A stretch of DNA of 64,000 nt. Source: Sphingobacterium multivorum (lineage in GTDB: Bacteria; Bacteroidota; Bacteroidia; Sphingobacteriales; Sphingobacteriaceae). Position numbers and translations under genes: made by a program. The notes beneath the pieces were generated by a model. That model was not told the origin of the DNA. It saw only the letters and a list, made by a program, of their open reading frames with translations, and made no database searches. Of the stretch, positions 54,093 to 62,850 are shown one piece after another; the first letter of the stretch is position 1, and every line of letters starts with the position of its first letter. The stretch is from contig NZ_CP154261.1 in the NCBI RefSeq assembly GCF_039511225.1, forward strand, positions 930,001 through 994,000. The letters run 5' to 3'.

Positions 54093-54884
54093 ATGAAAGA
54101 TACTAAAAATTTACTGGTCCTATTGTTTGCGTTTTTCTGGGCAGCGACAGCATTTGGGCAATATGCTTATTTTCCTACGCAAGGCACAGTTACCTACGAT
54201 AAGACCGTGTTTCTTAAAAACCTGCTCAAGCGCTATGCCACTTATGCAAAAGATGAGGATACGCGTAACTCCATCAAAGAAATGATCGGTCAGGTCCCCG
54301 AAAATCAGGTGCTGAAAAAGAAACTGACATTTTCCAACGAGGAGGTGCTCTATGAGCATGTCGCTGAAGAGTATTCGGAGGTTGTTAGTGGCTTGATGCG
54401 TTCTGGAATTTTTGAGTCGGGTATAAGTGGCTATCAGAATCTAAAAAGTAAAGTATTTCATTCCGTTTTTGAATTAGGTGGGGAACGGGTCGTCGTGACT
54501 GATTCGACATTAAAGATCAAGTGGAAAATTACGAATGAATACCGTGAAATTGCAGGTTATCCCTGCCGCAGGGCTAATGGACTTGTCCTGGATTCCATCT
54601 ATGCCGTGGCTTTTTATACGGATCAAATCCCTGTTTCAGGAGGTCCTTCAGCCTTTAATGGGCTACCGGGAATGATCCTTGGGTTGGCTGTCCCTGAACT
54701 GCATTACAACATGTTTGCGACGAAGGTGGAATTAGGAGCTGTGAATCCCTCGTCGGCCACTTTGTTAAAAAAGAAAGATAAACCATTGACCAGGCAGCAG
54801 GTATATGATAAACTAAAGGCCTCATTTGGTGATTATCTGGGTATTAAGATTTACAATTTGGTGATGGCCTGTACGTTCCTGTAA
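54093..54884 (+). CDS. GLPGLI family protein, second copy
   Basis: A 263-residue exported protein with signal KDTKNLLVLLFAFFWAATAFG, TNEYREIAGYPCRRANG, and FYTDQIPVSGGPSAFNGLPG, then MILGLAVPELH, the GLPGLI hallmark. It begins one base after the barrel stop, so it is translationally linked. It pairs with the second barrel as the first copy does with the first barrel. A strong terminator follows. Confidence 0.88.
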   Translation: MKDTKNLLVLLFAFFWAATAFGQYAYFPTQGTVTYDKTVFLKNLLKRYATYAKDEDTRNSIKEMIGQVPENQVLKKKLTFSNEEVLYEHVAEEYSEVVSGLMRSGIFESGISGYQNLKSKVFHSVFELGGERVVVTDSTLKIKWKITNEYREIAGYPCRRANGLVLDSIYAVAFYTDQIPVSGGPSAFNGLPGMILGLAVPELHYNMFATKVELGAVNPSSATLLKKKDKPLTRQQVYDKLKASFGDYLGIKIYNLVMACTFL

Positions 54885-54892
54885 AAGCCAAG

Positions 54893-54924
54893 AAAAAAGG
54901 CCTTTCATTTGAAAGGCCTTTTTT
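54893..54924. terminator. Bidirectional terminator after the second cassette
   Basis: Perfect stem AAAAAAGGCCTTTC/GAAAGGCCTTTTTT with an ATTT loop, facing the convergent Hc1-like gene. Confidence 0.9.
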
Positions 54925-54943
54925 ATGTTTAACTTCGAAAAGA

Positions 54944-55123
54944 CTATTTTCCGTCGTTTTTCTTAGCAGTAACTTCGTTACGAATTTCTTGTGCTAAGGT
55001 TTTGATCTCTTGTAATCCTTTACGTACACGTGTACCAGCTGCAGAATTACCATTGTTGAAGAACTTGTCTGCATCAGCTTCGATAGAAGCTACTAACTCT
55101 TTTAATTTTACGTAGTTTTCCAT
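54944..55123 (-). CDS. Hc1-like (histone H1-like) nucleoid protein
   Basis: A 59-residue basic protein. It starts MENYVKLKELVASIEADADK, continues FFNNGNSAAGTRVRKGLQEIKT and ends LAQEIRNEVTAKKNDGK. This is the short histone H1-like (Hc1) family common in Bacteroidota, a helical DNA-associated protein without an Ala/Pro/Lys-rich tail here. DNA binding is known for the family and inferred for this copy. It is a single minus-strand gene that faces the cassette terminator; its length is below usual ORF cut-offs. Confidence 0.85.
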   Translation of the reverse strand: MENYVKLKELVASIEADADKFFNNGNSAAGTRVRKGLQEIKTLAQEIRNEVTAKKNDGK

Positions 55124-55241
55124 TTTTTTATAATTATAATTTTAGTTTTTATGGTTTTTCCTAAACACTCCTTAAATATACAAAAACGAATCAAATAGAA
55201 AATAAATTTCGTTTTTTTTTATCGAAAAAGCTTAAAAAAAA

Positions 55242-57380
55242 CTATTCAACAATCTTAAGTTCGTCAATAATGTTGGTTGCTCCTGCAAATTTATCAATGA
55301 TAAATAATACATAACGGATATCAACTGAAATTGTACGCTGTAGCTTATGGTCGAAGATCACATCGCCAGCCATTGCTTCAATGTTACCATCAAAAGCTAG
55401 GCCAATTAATTCCCCGTTGCCATTTATCACTGGTGAACCTGAGTTTCCACCTGTTATGTCATTGTCACTTAGGAAGTTTACTGGTAAATGTCCTTTTTTG
55501 TCCGCATAGCGACCATAGTCCTTATTATTGTACAGATCCATCAAACGCTGTGGCAAATCAAACTCCTCGTCGCCCTTTTTGTATTTTGCAATAGTACCTT
55601 TTAACGTCGTGTAAAAGTTCTTGTCAGCATCGTTACGCGGGTCTTGTGGTAAGCCTTTGATCGAGCCGTAAGTTAAACGTAAAGTACTGTTTGCATCCGG
55701 ATAGAATTTACCTTTTGGATTAGAAGCCAATACACCAGCAACATATTTGCGATAAGCACCTTCAAATTTGTCGTCTTGTGCTTTCCAGCTAGGATCTACT
55801 TGACGGTATCTGTTAAGTAGGGCCGAAGAAAGTTTATACAATGGATCATTGGCCAAGATTTCAGCGTTAGGGGTAGCTAGATAATTGTTCAAACGTTCTG
55901 CTGAAGCGAAGATGCTGTTCTTCACAGATTCTTTGACATACGCCGTAAAGTCACCATTATTTTTAGCCGCCAATTCTGCAATATATGGTGCAATATTTCC
56001 TGCTTTTTTAGCGTAAAGATTCAATTCGTCAATCAATACCTGCTCTTCAAGCGGCATGTACATTTTTTCATAACCTGCGTCGATGGCCGATTTTAAACGG
56101 GGAAGAATTGCATTTCTTCTTGCTTCATCTCCAGCAGCATAAACTTCTAAACCGGATCCGATTGTATACGGTAAAGCTGCCATTGCGCTAGAACGCAGCA
56201 TGCCCATTAAATAATTGTCATGTCTAGCTTTCTCGTTTGTCGAAGCATAAAATTCGTTGATTGTTTTGATTACATCACCGTACTCTGCTTTGTTAGCAGC
56301 TTTATTTGCCCATTTGTCAAATTTAGCTTCGTCTTTTGCTTTCGCTTCCGCCGTTTTATGTAATGTCAAAGCGTCAATCATTCCTTGACGGTTTTTCCAG
56401 TAATTCGCTACTTGAGAGTATTTCGAAGCGTAGTTCAATTTGACTGCCTGGTCTTGGTCCATGAATTTTTTCATGGCATCCATACCTGTTTTAGAAGCTT
56501 CTACCCAAGCTGGATAAGCGAATTTAACATTTTGGTTGATGCCACCAGAAGGCATCCAACGATTGGTACGACCTGGATATCCTAAGATCATTGCAAAATC
56601 TCCTTCTTGAACACCTTTTAAGCTGACAGGTAGGAAATGTTTTGGTTTCAAAGGAACATTATCTTGTGCATACTCTGCAGGATTCCCATTTTTATCAGCA
56701 TATACGCGGAAAATCGAGAAATCTCCGGTATGACGGGGCCATTCCCAGTTATCAGTATCACCACCAAATTTACCGATGCTATTTGGAGGCGTGCCCACCA
56801 ACCGAACGTCATTGTAATCTTGGTATACAAAATAATAGTACTCATTACCTTGGTAGAACGATTTTACTTCAACCACATACTTGCCATTTTCGCTATTTTC
56901 CTTTTGGATTTTAGCAGTCTCAGCAGCAATGATCTTTTTACGTTCATCTTCAGACATTTTGTTGTTGACCAAACCTAAGATTCGTTTTGAAACATCATCC
57001 ATACGCACAAAAAAGCGAACCGATAGCGATTTAGGCTTTAATTCTTCATTTTTGGATTTGGCCCAGAAACCATTTGTTAAATGATCATTTTCTGGTGTAG
57101 AAAGTTCTGCAATAGCACCATATCCACAGTGATGGTTGGTGAATACCAATCCTTGATCAGAAACGATCTCAGCGGTACAGCCACCATTGAATTGTACGAT
57201 TGCATCCTTTAAGCTCGAGTGGTTAATGCTGTAGATTTCTTCGGCACTTAAGCGAAGTCCTTTTTTCTGCATATCTGACTCATTCAGACGCTTTAGATAC
57301 ATTAAAAACCACATTCCCTCATCGGCAAATGCAGCAAAGCTTGTTGTGATGAACAACAAACACATCCATAATTTTTTCAT
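55242..57380 (-). CDS. S46-family dipeptidyl-peptidase, DPP7-like
   Basis: Exported serine protease of 712 residues with a signal peptide (KKLWMCLLFITTSFAAFA), an N-terminal EGMWFLMYLKRLNESDMQKKGLRLS, then the chymotrypsin-like halves. His is in VFTNHHCGYGA, Asp in EWPRHTGDFSIFR, and Ser in TGGNSGSPVING near residue 647, with a helical insertion between. The residue 18 positions after that Ser is Gly (AFDGN), the DPP7 type for hydrophobic P1, whereas DPP11 has Arg. Such enzymes release dipeptides in the periplasm. It is monocistronic. Confidence 0.94.
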   Translation of the reverse strand: MKKLWMCLLFITTSFAAFADEGMWFLMYLKRLNESDMQKKGLRLSAEEIYSINHSSLKDAIVQFNGGCTAEIVSDQGLVFTNHHCGYGAIAELSTPENDHLTNGFWAKSKNEELKPKSLSVRFFVRMDDVSKRILGLVNNKMSEDERKKIIAAETAKIQKENSENGKYVVEVKSFYQGNEYYYFVYQDYNDVRLVGTPPNSIGKFGGDTDNWEWPRHTGDFSIFRVYADKNGNPAEYAQDNVPLKPKHFLPVSLKGVQEGDFAMILGYPGRTNRWMPSGGINQNVKFAYPAWVEASKTGMDAMKKFMDQDQAVKLNYASKYSQVANYWKNRQGMIDALTLHKTAEAKAKDEAKFDKWANKAANKAEYGDVIKTINEFYASTNEKARHDNYLMGMLRSSAMAALPYTIGSGLEVYAAGDEARRNAILPRLKSAIDAGYEKMYMPLEEQVLIDELNLYAKKAGNIAPYIAELAAKNNGDFTAYVKESVKNSIFASAERLNNYLATPNAEILANDPLYKLSSALLNRYRQVDPSWKAQDDKFEGAYRKYVAGVLASNPKGKFYPDANSTLRLTYGSIKGLPQDPRNDADKNFYTTLKGTIAKYKKGDEEFDLPQRLMDLYNNKDYGRYADKKGHLPVNFLSDNDITGGNSGSPVINGNGELIGLAFDGNIEAMAGDVIFDHKLQRTISVDIRYVLFIIDKFAGATNIIDELKIVE

Positions 57381-57544
57381 ATCAACCTGATAAAAAGTTT
57401 GTTTATACAGTACAAAAATGCTTTAATTCTCTTAAAAACCAAAATATTAGACTTTATAATATGCTTTTTACCAATTTTTATGTCAATTGAAAGTAAATGT
57501 GTACCGTATTGGTTGTCAAGGAAAGTCAAATGGACTCTTTTCCT

Positions 57545-57552
57545 TATCTTTG
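57545..57552 (+). promoter_or_regulatory. -7 box for the DEAD-box helicase
   Basis: A perfect TATCTTTG ends four bases before the ATG at 57557; this decides against the in-frame start at 57497. Confidence 0.75.
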
Positions 57553-57556
57553 CAAG

Positions 57557-58927
57557 ATGCAGCAATCATTTGAAAATTTTAAATTCAATAAACAGATCTT
57601 AAATGCGATAGCGGAGGCGGGGTATCAACAACCGACAGAGATCCAGGAAAAGGCAATTACGCCAATATTGGCCGGGCAGGATGTGATGGGCATCGCTCAG
57701 ACTGGAACTGGGAAAACGGCGGCATTCGTTTTACCCATGCTGATGAAGCTAAAGTATGCTCAGGGAAATGATGCGCGTGCGTTGATTTTGACACCAACGA
57801 GGGAATTGGCCATGCAAATCGAAGAAAATATTAAACTGTTTTCTACTTATCTTGATTTGCGTTCAGTGGTACTTTATGGTGGATTAGGGCCAAAAACTCA
57901 AATAGAAGCACTCGAAAAAGGAGTGGATATTATCGTTGCAACGCCAGGTCGATTTTTGGACTTGTACCTGGAAGGGCATATTGGCGTTAAGTCACTTAAA
58001 TTTTTGGTCTTAGATGAGGCCGATAAGATGATGGATATGGGTTTTATCAGTAAGATCCATCGCGTGCTTGAAATTGTCCCACGCAAACGGCAGAACTTAC
58101 TGTTCTCAGCAACAATGAGTGAGCTTGTCCGCAAAATTGCAGGCGATTTCTTAGCATTTCCGACGGTTATTGAAGTGTCCGAACAAGCTACACCAGCGAA
58201 GACGGTAAGCCAGGCGCTCTATATCGTTCCCAACCAAAAGACAAAATTGAATTTACTTCAACATCTCCTAAAAGATGATGAAGCGTTTAGCCGATTGATT
58301 GTTTTCTGTAAAACAAAGCAGGTAGCAGATAATGTTTTCCACTTTTTGGAACGTAAATATGGTAAAGATGAGGTTCGTGTTATTCATGCCAATAAAGGCC
58401 AGAACACACGCATCAACTCTATTAATGCATTTAAGGAAGGAAATATCCGGATTTTGGTCGCAACGGATGTGGCGGCGCGAGGACTTGATGTTTCTAATGT
58501 AAGCCATGTGATCAACTTTGAAGTACCTATTGTTATTGAAGATTACGTACATCGTATTGGACGTACAGGGCGTGCGTTCAATGAAGGGGACGCCATCACG
58601 TTCTGTAATGAAGCCGAGAAATATTATGTTCGCAAAATCGAAAAATTGATCAAACAAAGTATCCCCGTGCACGCACTCCCAGAGGATGTCTTTATCGAGA
58701 AAACACCCTTTCATGAAAAACAGGATATTGCTCGCGAGATTGATAATCAAAAGCGAAAAGATGATCCTGATTTCCAAGGTGCTTTTCACGAGAAAAAATA
58801 CGTTATCAAACAGAAAGAAGTGCGCGAGGCACAACGAGCTTCTGGATTTAAACCAAAAGCAAAAAGTAAAAGTAAGTCTGCAGGTGGAAAATCGGGGGGA
58901 ACAAATCGCAATTTTAAAAAACGTTAA
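57557..58927 (+). CDS. DEAD-box RNA helicase
   Basis: ATP-dependent RNA helicase of 456 residues. In order: Q motif PTEIQEKAITPIL, motif I AQTGTGKTAA, Ia PTRELAMQIE, GG, TPGR, DEAD (VLDEADKMM), SAT, then RecA2 with VFCKTK, ATDVAARGLD and HRIGRTGRA. A Lys/Arg/Gly-rich tail (KPKAKSKSKSAGGKSGG) follows. It is a RhlE-like type that helps RNA remodelling or decay. The ATG at 57557 gives MQQSFENFKFNKQI, the usual N-terminus. A small membrane gene follows 6 bp later. Confidence 0.95.
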   Translation: MQQSFENFKFNKQILNAIAEAGYQQPTEIQEKAITPILAGQDVMGIAQTGTGKTAAFVLPMLMKLKYAQGNDARALILTPTRELAMQIEENIKLFSTYLDLRSVVLYGGLGPKTQIEALEKGVDIIVATPGRFLDLYLEGHIGVKSLKFLVLDEADKMMDMGFISKIHRVLEIVPRKRQNLLFSATMSELVRKIAGDFLAFPTVIEVSEQATPAKTVSQALYIVPNQKTKLNLLQHLLKDDEAFSRLIVFCKTKQVADNVFHFLERKYGKDEVRVIHANKGQNTRINSINAFKEGNIRILVATDVAARGLDVSNVSHVINFEVPIVIEDYVHRIGRTGRAFNEGDAITFCNEAEKYYVRKIEKLIKQSIPVHALPEDVFIEKTPFHEKQDIAREIDNQKRKDDPDFQGAFHEKKYVIKQKEVREAQRASGFKPKAKSKSKSAGGKSGGTNRNFKKR

Positions 58928-58933
58928 TTTATT

Positions 58934-59179
58934 GTGCGCTTTACACCACTAAATATCGCCAGTGCATGCCTTGTTGCCTGGTTTGTTATGGAAAACCCCA
59001 ATGATGAAAAGGCCTTATTTACTTGGGGCGCATTTATCCTATTGTTGTTGATATTGAGCGTCATTGATATTGTATTTAGGGTCTTTGTAAAGCCAAATAA
59101 AAAAATGTGGTTATTACAATTGGCATTTTTGGTAGTCGTTTGTGTCACCAGTTTAATTGTCAAAGTAACCTTTGGGTAA
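58934..59179 (+). CDS. Small membrane protein of unknown function
   Basis: An 81-residue protein with three hydrophobic segments (about 4-18, 29-50 and 57-77) and GTG start. It lies 6 bp after the helicase stop and may be co-transcribed. It has no motif that I recognise. The in-phase composition and the absence of stop codons support it as a gene; the start could also be an internal ATG at residue 19. Confidence 0.55.
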   Translation: MRFTPLNIASACLVAWFVMENPNDEKALFTWGAFILLLLILSVIDIVFRVFVKPNKKMWLLQLAFLVVVCVTSLIVKVTFG

Positions 59180-59282
59180 GAGAAAAAATTAAAAATAAAG
59201 ACGAGTAAGATTGTGAATCGATGACAAATATAGTCTCTATTTCAAAAACATAGCTCAATATAAATAGCTCAATAATATTAAA

Positions 59283-59633
59283 ATGAAAAAAGCTGAAATA
59301 AAATTACAGGTAGCGTTAGATGAAAACAACGTGCCTGAAAATATCATGTGGTCGTCTACAGATGGAAATAATGCAGAGGAATTACCTGCAAAAGCCATGT
59401 TTTTAGCCCTATGGGATTCACATTATAAAAATTCAATGCGTATCGATCTTTGGACTAAAGATATGCCTTACGATGAGATGAAACGTTTTTTCTATGAAAC
59501 ACTTCAAACATTGGGCGACTCCTTTATCCGTTCTTCAGGCGGTGATCCAATGGCAGAAAAGGTTATTGGCGACTTGCGTGATTACTGTGCGCATTTTGCA
59601 GATAAAATGGAAGTTTTAATGCCACAACAATAG
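59283..59633 (+). CDS. gldC: Gliding motility protein GldC
   Basis: A 116-residue cytoplasmic protein whose family is linked to the type IX secretion/gliding apparatus in Bacteroidota, and is also found in non-gliding species. The conserved stretches are KAEIKLQVALDENNVPENIMWSSTDG, AKAMFLALWD and MDTLRIDLWTKDMP-type MRIDLWTKDMPYDEM, then FFYETLQTLGDSF. It is full length. No other gld gene is nearby, so its presence does not by itself imply gliding. It precedes the EVE gene by 27 bp. Confidence 0.9.
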   Translation: MKKAEIKLQVALDENNVPENIMWSSTDGNNAEELPAKAMFLALWDSHYKNSMRIDLWTKDMPYDEMKRFFYETLQTLGDSFIRSSGGDPMAEKVIGDLRDYCAHFADKMEVLMPQQ

Positions 59634-59660
59634 TTTTAAACGCTTAACAGAAATTTGACC

Positions 59661-60068
59661 ATGCAATACTTCTTAGTAAAATCTGAACCATTTAAATATA
59701 GCTGGGAACAATTTAATAAAGATGGCCGTACATTTTGGGATGGTGTTCGTAATTACCAAGCTAGGAATAATATCAAAGCCATGAAAGAAGGTGATTTGGT
59801 CCTGTTCTACCATAGCAATGAAGGAAAAGAAGTTGTCGGCGTGGCCAAAGTCGTCAGGGAATTTTATCAGGATCCGACAACAGATGACGAGCGTTGGGTC
59901 GTTGTGGATCTGGCACCTGTAGAGACGCTGAAGAAATCCGTTACGTTGGAAACCATTAAGGCTGATGCGCAGTTGCAGGATATCGCTTTGGTCAGACAGG
60001 GGCGTCTGTCTGTGATGCCGTTGAAGCCGGAGGAGTTTGATCGGATTTTAGCGCTCGGTAACGAGTAA
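59661..60068 (+). CDS. EVE-domain protein
   Basis: A 135-residue EVE (PUA-like) domain protein that is thought to bind modified bases or RNA. The N-terminal MQYFLVKSEPFKYSWEQFNKD, the WDGVRNYQARNNIKAMKEGDLVLFYHSN core and GVAKVVREFYQDPT are typical. The ATG at 59661 (MQYFLVKSEP) was chosen over a TTG two codons upstream. It ends before a bidirectional terminator facing the thioesterase gene. Confidence 0.92.
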   Translation: MQYFLVKSEPFKYSWEQFNKDGRTFWDGVRNYQARNNIKAMKEGDLVLFYHSNEGKEVVGVAKVVREFYQDPTTDDERWVVVDLAPVETLKKSVTLETIKADAQLQDIALVRQGRLSVMPLKPEEFDRILALGNE

Positions 60069-60105
60069 ACTACCGCAAATAAATAAACCCAGTGTATGGG
60101 GATAT

Positions 60106-60144
60106 AATAAAAAAGGGAAAACAAGCTGTTTTCCCTTTTTTATT
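60106..60144. terminator. Bidirectional terminator between EVE and thioesterase genes
   Basis: An 18-bp perfect hairpin with 3-nt loop (core AAAAAAGGGAAAACA and its complement), with A-rich and T-rich flanks. It lies between convergent genes. Confidence 0.9.
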
Positions 60145-60178
60145 ATTTGCACGGTATGTAAGCCATAAAAATTAGGTA

Positions 60179-60721
60179 TTAATTCTTTTGGCTAAAAAGA
60201 CTGACCAGCGCTTTTAATTTTTTTGCATTTTCAGGTTTTAATTTCCCCGCGAGAATAAGGCGCAGCTCTCTTCGTTGTAATGCATCTTCGTAAGCTTTGT
60301 GTTCTATGTCTGTTTCAGGAATTAATACCGGCACAGCTTTGGGGTTGTTATCCGCATCAACAGCAACAAAGGTATAATACGCTTCGTTGGTTTTTACACG
60401 GGTGCCTTCCGGTAAATTAGATGCGAAAATTTCCATGCGTACTTCCAAAGAACTATTAAACGCACGTGTTACTTGAGCTTGTATCGTGACGACCTCACCC
60501 AGTTTAATGGAGCGCTTAAAAGATACATTATCAACAGATACTGTGACGACGACATTGCTACAGTGTTTTTGAGCAGCAATAGCCGAACAGATATCCATCC
60601 AATACAATAAACGGCCACCCATCAAATTTCCAAATGTATTGGTATCGTTGGGTAATACCAATTCGTTCATCTCTGTGTATGACTCTCGCGCAAATTTCTC
60701 TATCATATCATTATTTGTCAT
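60179..60721 (-). CDS. Acyl-CoA thioesterase (hotdog fold, long form)
   Basis: A 180-residue hotdog protein with the active-site pattern LPNDTNTFGNLMGGRLLYWMDICSAIAA, VSVDNVSFKRSIKLGEVVTI and RVKTNEAYYTFVAVD. It hydrolyses acyl-CoA to free acid and CoA. It is longer than the YciA-like protein at 16845-17249, with a basic C-terminal helix (LKPENAKKLKALV). Its ATG overlaps the stop of the upstream RmlD-like gene by one base, so the two form an operon. Confidence 0.9.
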   Translation of the reverse strand: MTNNDMIEKFARESYTEMNELVLPNDTNTFGNLMGGRLLYWMDICSAIAAQKHCSNVVVTVSVDNVSFKRSIKLGEVVTIQAQVTRAFNSSLEVRMEIFASNLPEGTRVKTNEAYYTFVAVDADNNPKAVPVLIPETDIEHKAYEDALQRRELRLILAGKLKPENAKKLKALVSLFSQKN

Positions 60722-61635
60722 TATCGTCCAAACGTTTTGAATTGATGATCTATGATTGCCAAAGCATCCGTAAATGACGTCGGCACATAACCCAATTCAG
60801 CGTTAGATCTAGTCAGATCAAAGCCTGTCTGCCGTGGCCTGTTTTCTGCCTGTCCAATGCTGGCAGCGCTGATCTCCGAAATCAATCCTTTGTCTAGTTG
60901 CCAGAAGTCTGCAATTTTGTAGACAGCCTCATTGATCGACATGAGCTCTGCTCCTGAAATATGAAATATTCCCTGTGCTTCTCGGTCAATAGCGAGTTGG
61001 CAAGCATAAGCTAAATCATCAACAAAGGTAGGCATTCTCCATTGGTCATTGACTACTTTTATAGGTTCATTTTGTGACAACTTACTTTTGGCCCATAATA
61101 CGAGATTCGAACGATTGGGGTCAGCATTGATCCCATAGACTAATATTGTGCGAAGGATAGCATAATGACAGCCCGATTGTGCAAGCACTTGTTCGGAAGC
61201 ATATTTACTTTTCCCATATTCACTTTGTGGATTGGGGAGATCTGTTTCATCATAAGGCGTATTTTTTTTGCCATCAAATACAAAGTCCGTAGATAAGTGG
61301 ACCAGTTGAGTCTGATGTGTAGTACAATAGGAGGCAAGATAGGCCACAAGATCGACGTTAAGCGATTGACATGCGGCTTGATCTGCTTCACAAGCTTCCA
61401 CACTTGTCATGGCTGCTGTATGTACAATTGCATCAAAAGTTTGTGCAGCTAAAAAGTCTGTCAGTTTTTCCCGATCCGATAGATCTACTTGAAAGAAAGT
61501 ATAATTCACTTGATTTGGGTTGCGATTTGGACCCTTTGAAATGGCAACAACATCATAGTGGTCATTTTTAGCAAGTAAATCAACGACTTTTTGGCCGAGG
61601 AATCCATTGGATCCTGTCACTAGTATTTTTTTCAT
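60721..61635 (-). CDS. RmlD-like NAD(P)-dependent sugar-nucleotide reductase
   Basis: A 304-residue extended short-chain dehydrogenase of the RmlD (dTDP-4-dehydrorhamnose reductase-like) type. The Rossmann motif is ILVTGSNGFLGQKVVDLL, and VNYTFFQVDLSD follows. AIVHTAAMTSVEACEAD, STDFVFDGKKNTPY (active-site-like) and SEYGKSKYASEQVL (YxxxK) complete the catalytic core. Other rml genes are not adjacent, so the substrate is uncertain. The ATG at 61635 was chosen over an upstream TTG. Confidence 0.85.
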   Translation of the reverse strand: MKKILVTGSNGFLGQKVVDLLAKNDHYDVVAISKGPNRNPNQVNYTFFQVDLSDREKLTDFLAAQTFDAIVHTAAMTSVEACEADQAACQSLNVDLVAYLASYCTTHQTQLVHLSTDFVFDGKKNTPYDETDLPNPQSEYGKSKYASEQVLAQSGCHYAILRTILVYGINADPNRSNLVLWAKSKLSQNEPIKVVNDQWRMPTFVDDLAYACQLAIDREAQGIFHISGAELMSINEAVYKIADFWQLDKGLISEISAASIGQAENRPRQTGFDLTRSNAELGYVPTSFTDALAIIDHQFKTFGR

Positions 61636-61817
61636 CAATAATAATTAAATGATATCCAAGCACCCGTTTATAAAGACTCGTTTGCAGGGACTTAAGTGCG
61701 CTGTTTAGTTTATTCGTGTATGTCTAAAAACTAGTTGACTAATCTCTGTTATAGCATCTGAGCATATAAAAAGCTAGATTATCACTTGCTGTTAAAGACA
61801 AATCCGCTTTTTTTGTT

Positions 61818-62762
61818 TTAGTTGGTCCATATAAAGTCCATTTTACTGGATTGTTTCATGATATTTTCAACCACTGTTTTTTCTAGATCTAAAATGGATT
61901 TTAAAGCATTGTAATCAATTTTATCGGCATCATCGGTCGGCATATGGTAGTCTGGGTGTCCACCAGTATGGAAAAACAATACCGGTATATTCTTTTTGTA
62001 GAATGAAGTTTGGTCAGATCCGCCATTACCATCCTTACTAAGATTAAATTTTATAGGTGCTTGAACATCTTTGAATATAGCCGGCCATTGACTACTTGTT
62101 CCATAGCCGATTACAGCAAGGCCATTGCTGGGATTATAACGGCCAATCATATCCATATTCAGCATGGCTGTGATTTTCTCCAATGGGAGCGTAGGGTGTT
62201 CCGTAAAATATTTTGAACCTACTAATCCCAATTCTTCTGCCCCGAAAGCGATAAATAATAGGTTGTAAGGTTCTTTTTCCTTGTTGCTGCTAAAGTAACG
62301 TGCGAGCTCCAATAAACCAGCGGTACCAGAGGCATTATCGTCGGCTCCGTTATGGATTTTGCCTACCCCTAGGGAATCCTTTGAGCTTCCTTGACGACCT
62401 GTTCCCAGGTGATCGTAATGTGCGCCTATAACAACTGTTAAGTCGGCGCCATTGTCAAGAAATCCAATGATATTATCTGCATTGCGAATGCTGTCTGCAA
62501 CTTTTACTTTCCAGACTTTGGCTTTGAAGGATTGGCGGTAGCCTTTTTCACCTTTAGGCTCAAGTTTGTATTTTTTGAATTCCTTTTCAATATAATCTGC
62601 AGCTTTAAAGACTTCCTTACTGCCTGTTCCTCGTCCTTGCATTTTGTCGTCAGCGAGGTAATAAATATGTTTCTTTAAGTTGGAAACTTCGATCTGCTGC
62701 GCCTGTGCTATTTGGATTCCTAGTAGGCAGCAAAGTGCCAGAAGTAGACTAATGTTTTTCAT
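61818..62762 (-). CDS. M28-family exported metallopeptidase
   Basis: A 314-residue zinc aminopeptidase-like exported protein with a signal peptide (KNISLLLALCCLLGIQIAQA). Zinc ligands and catalytic residues are visible in VVIGAHYDHLGTG, GADDNASGTAGLLELAR, FIAFGAEELGLVGSKYF, MLNMDMIGRYNP and FFHTGGHPDYHMPTDDADKI. The ATG at 62762 begins the signal peptide, although the frame is open 33 codons further up. It is encoded before lspA on the reverse strand but separated by a terminator. Confidence 0.92.
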   Translation of the reverse strand: MKNISLLLALCCLLGIQIAQAQQIEVSNLKKHIYYLADDKMQGRGTGSKEVFKAADYIEKEFKKYKLEPKGEKGYRQSFKAKVWKVKVADSIRNADNIIGFLDNGADLTVVIGAHYDHLGTGRQGSSKDSLGVGKIHNGADDNASGTAGLLELARYFSSNKEKEPYNLLFIAFGAEELGLVGSKYFTEHPTLPLEKITAMLNMDMIGRYNPSNGLAVIGYGTSSQWPAIFKDVQAPIKFNLSKDGNGGSDQTSFYKKNIPVLFFHTGGHPDYHMPTDDADKIDYNALKSILDLEKTVVENIMKQSSKMDFIWTN

Positions 62763-62810
62763 GCGAATAGTAGAGTTTAGAAGTTGTATTGGGTTATATG
62801 TAAAAAAAAT

Positions 62811-62837
62811 AAAAGCCTTGCGATTAACAAGGCTTTT
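62811..62837 (-). terminator. Terminator downstream of lspA
   Basis: Stem AAAAGCCTTG/CAAGGCTTTT, 13 bp after the lspA stop. The minus-strand transcript ends in ATTTTTTTT. Confidence 0.9.
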
Positions 62838-62850
62838 AAGAAATATTTCG

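Noticed and set aside
57497..57557. Upstream start for the DEAD-box helicase adding 20 residues
   Set aside because: The -7 box lies inside this extension and the family N-terminus begins at 57557.
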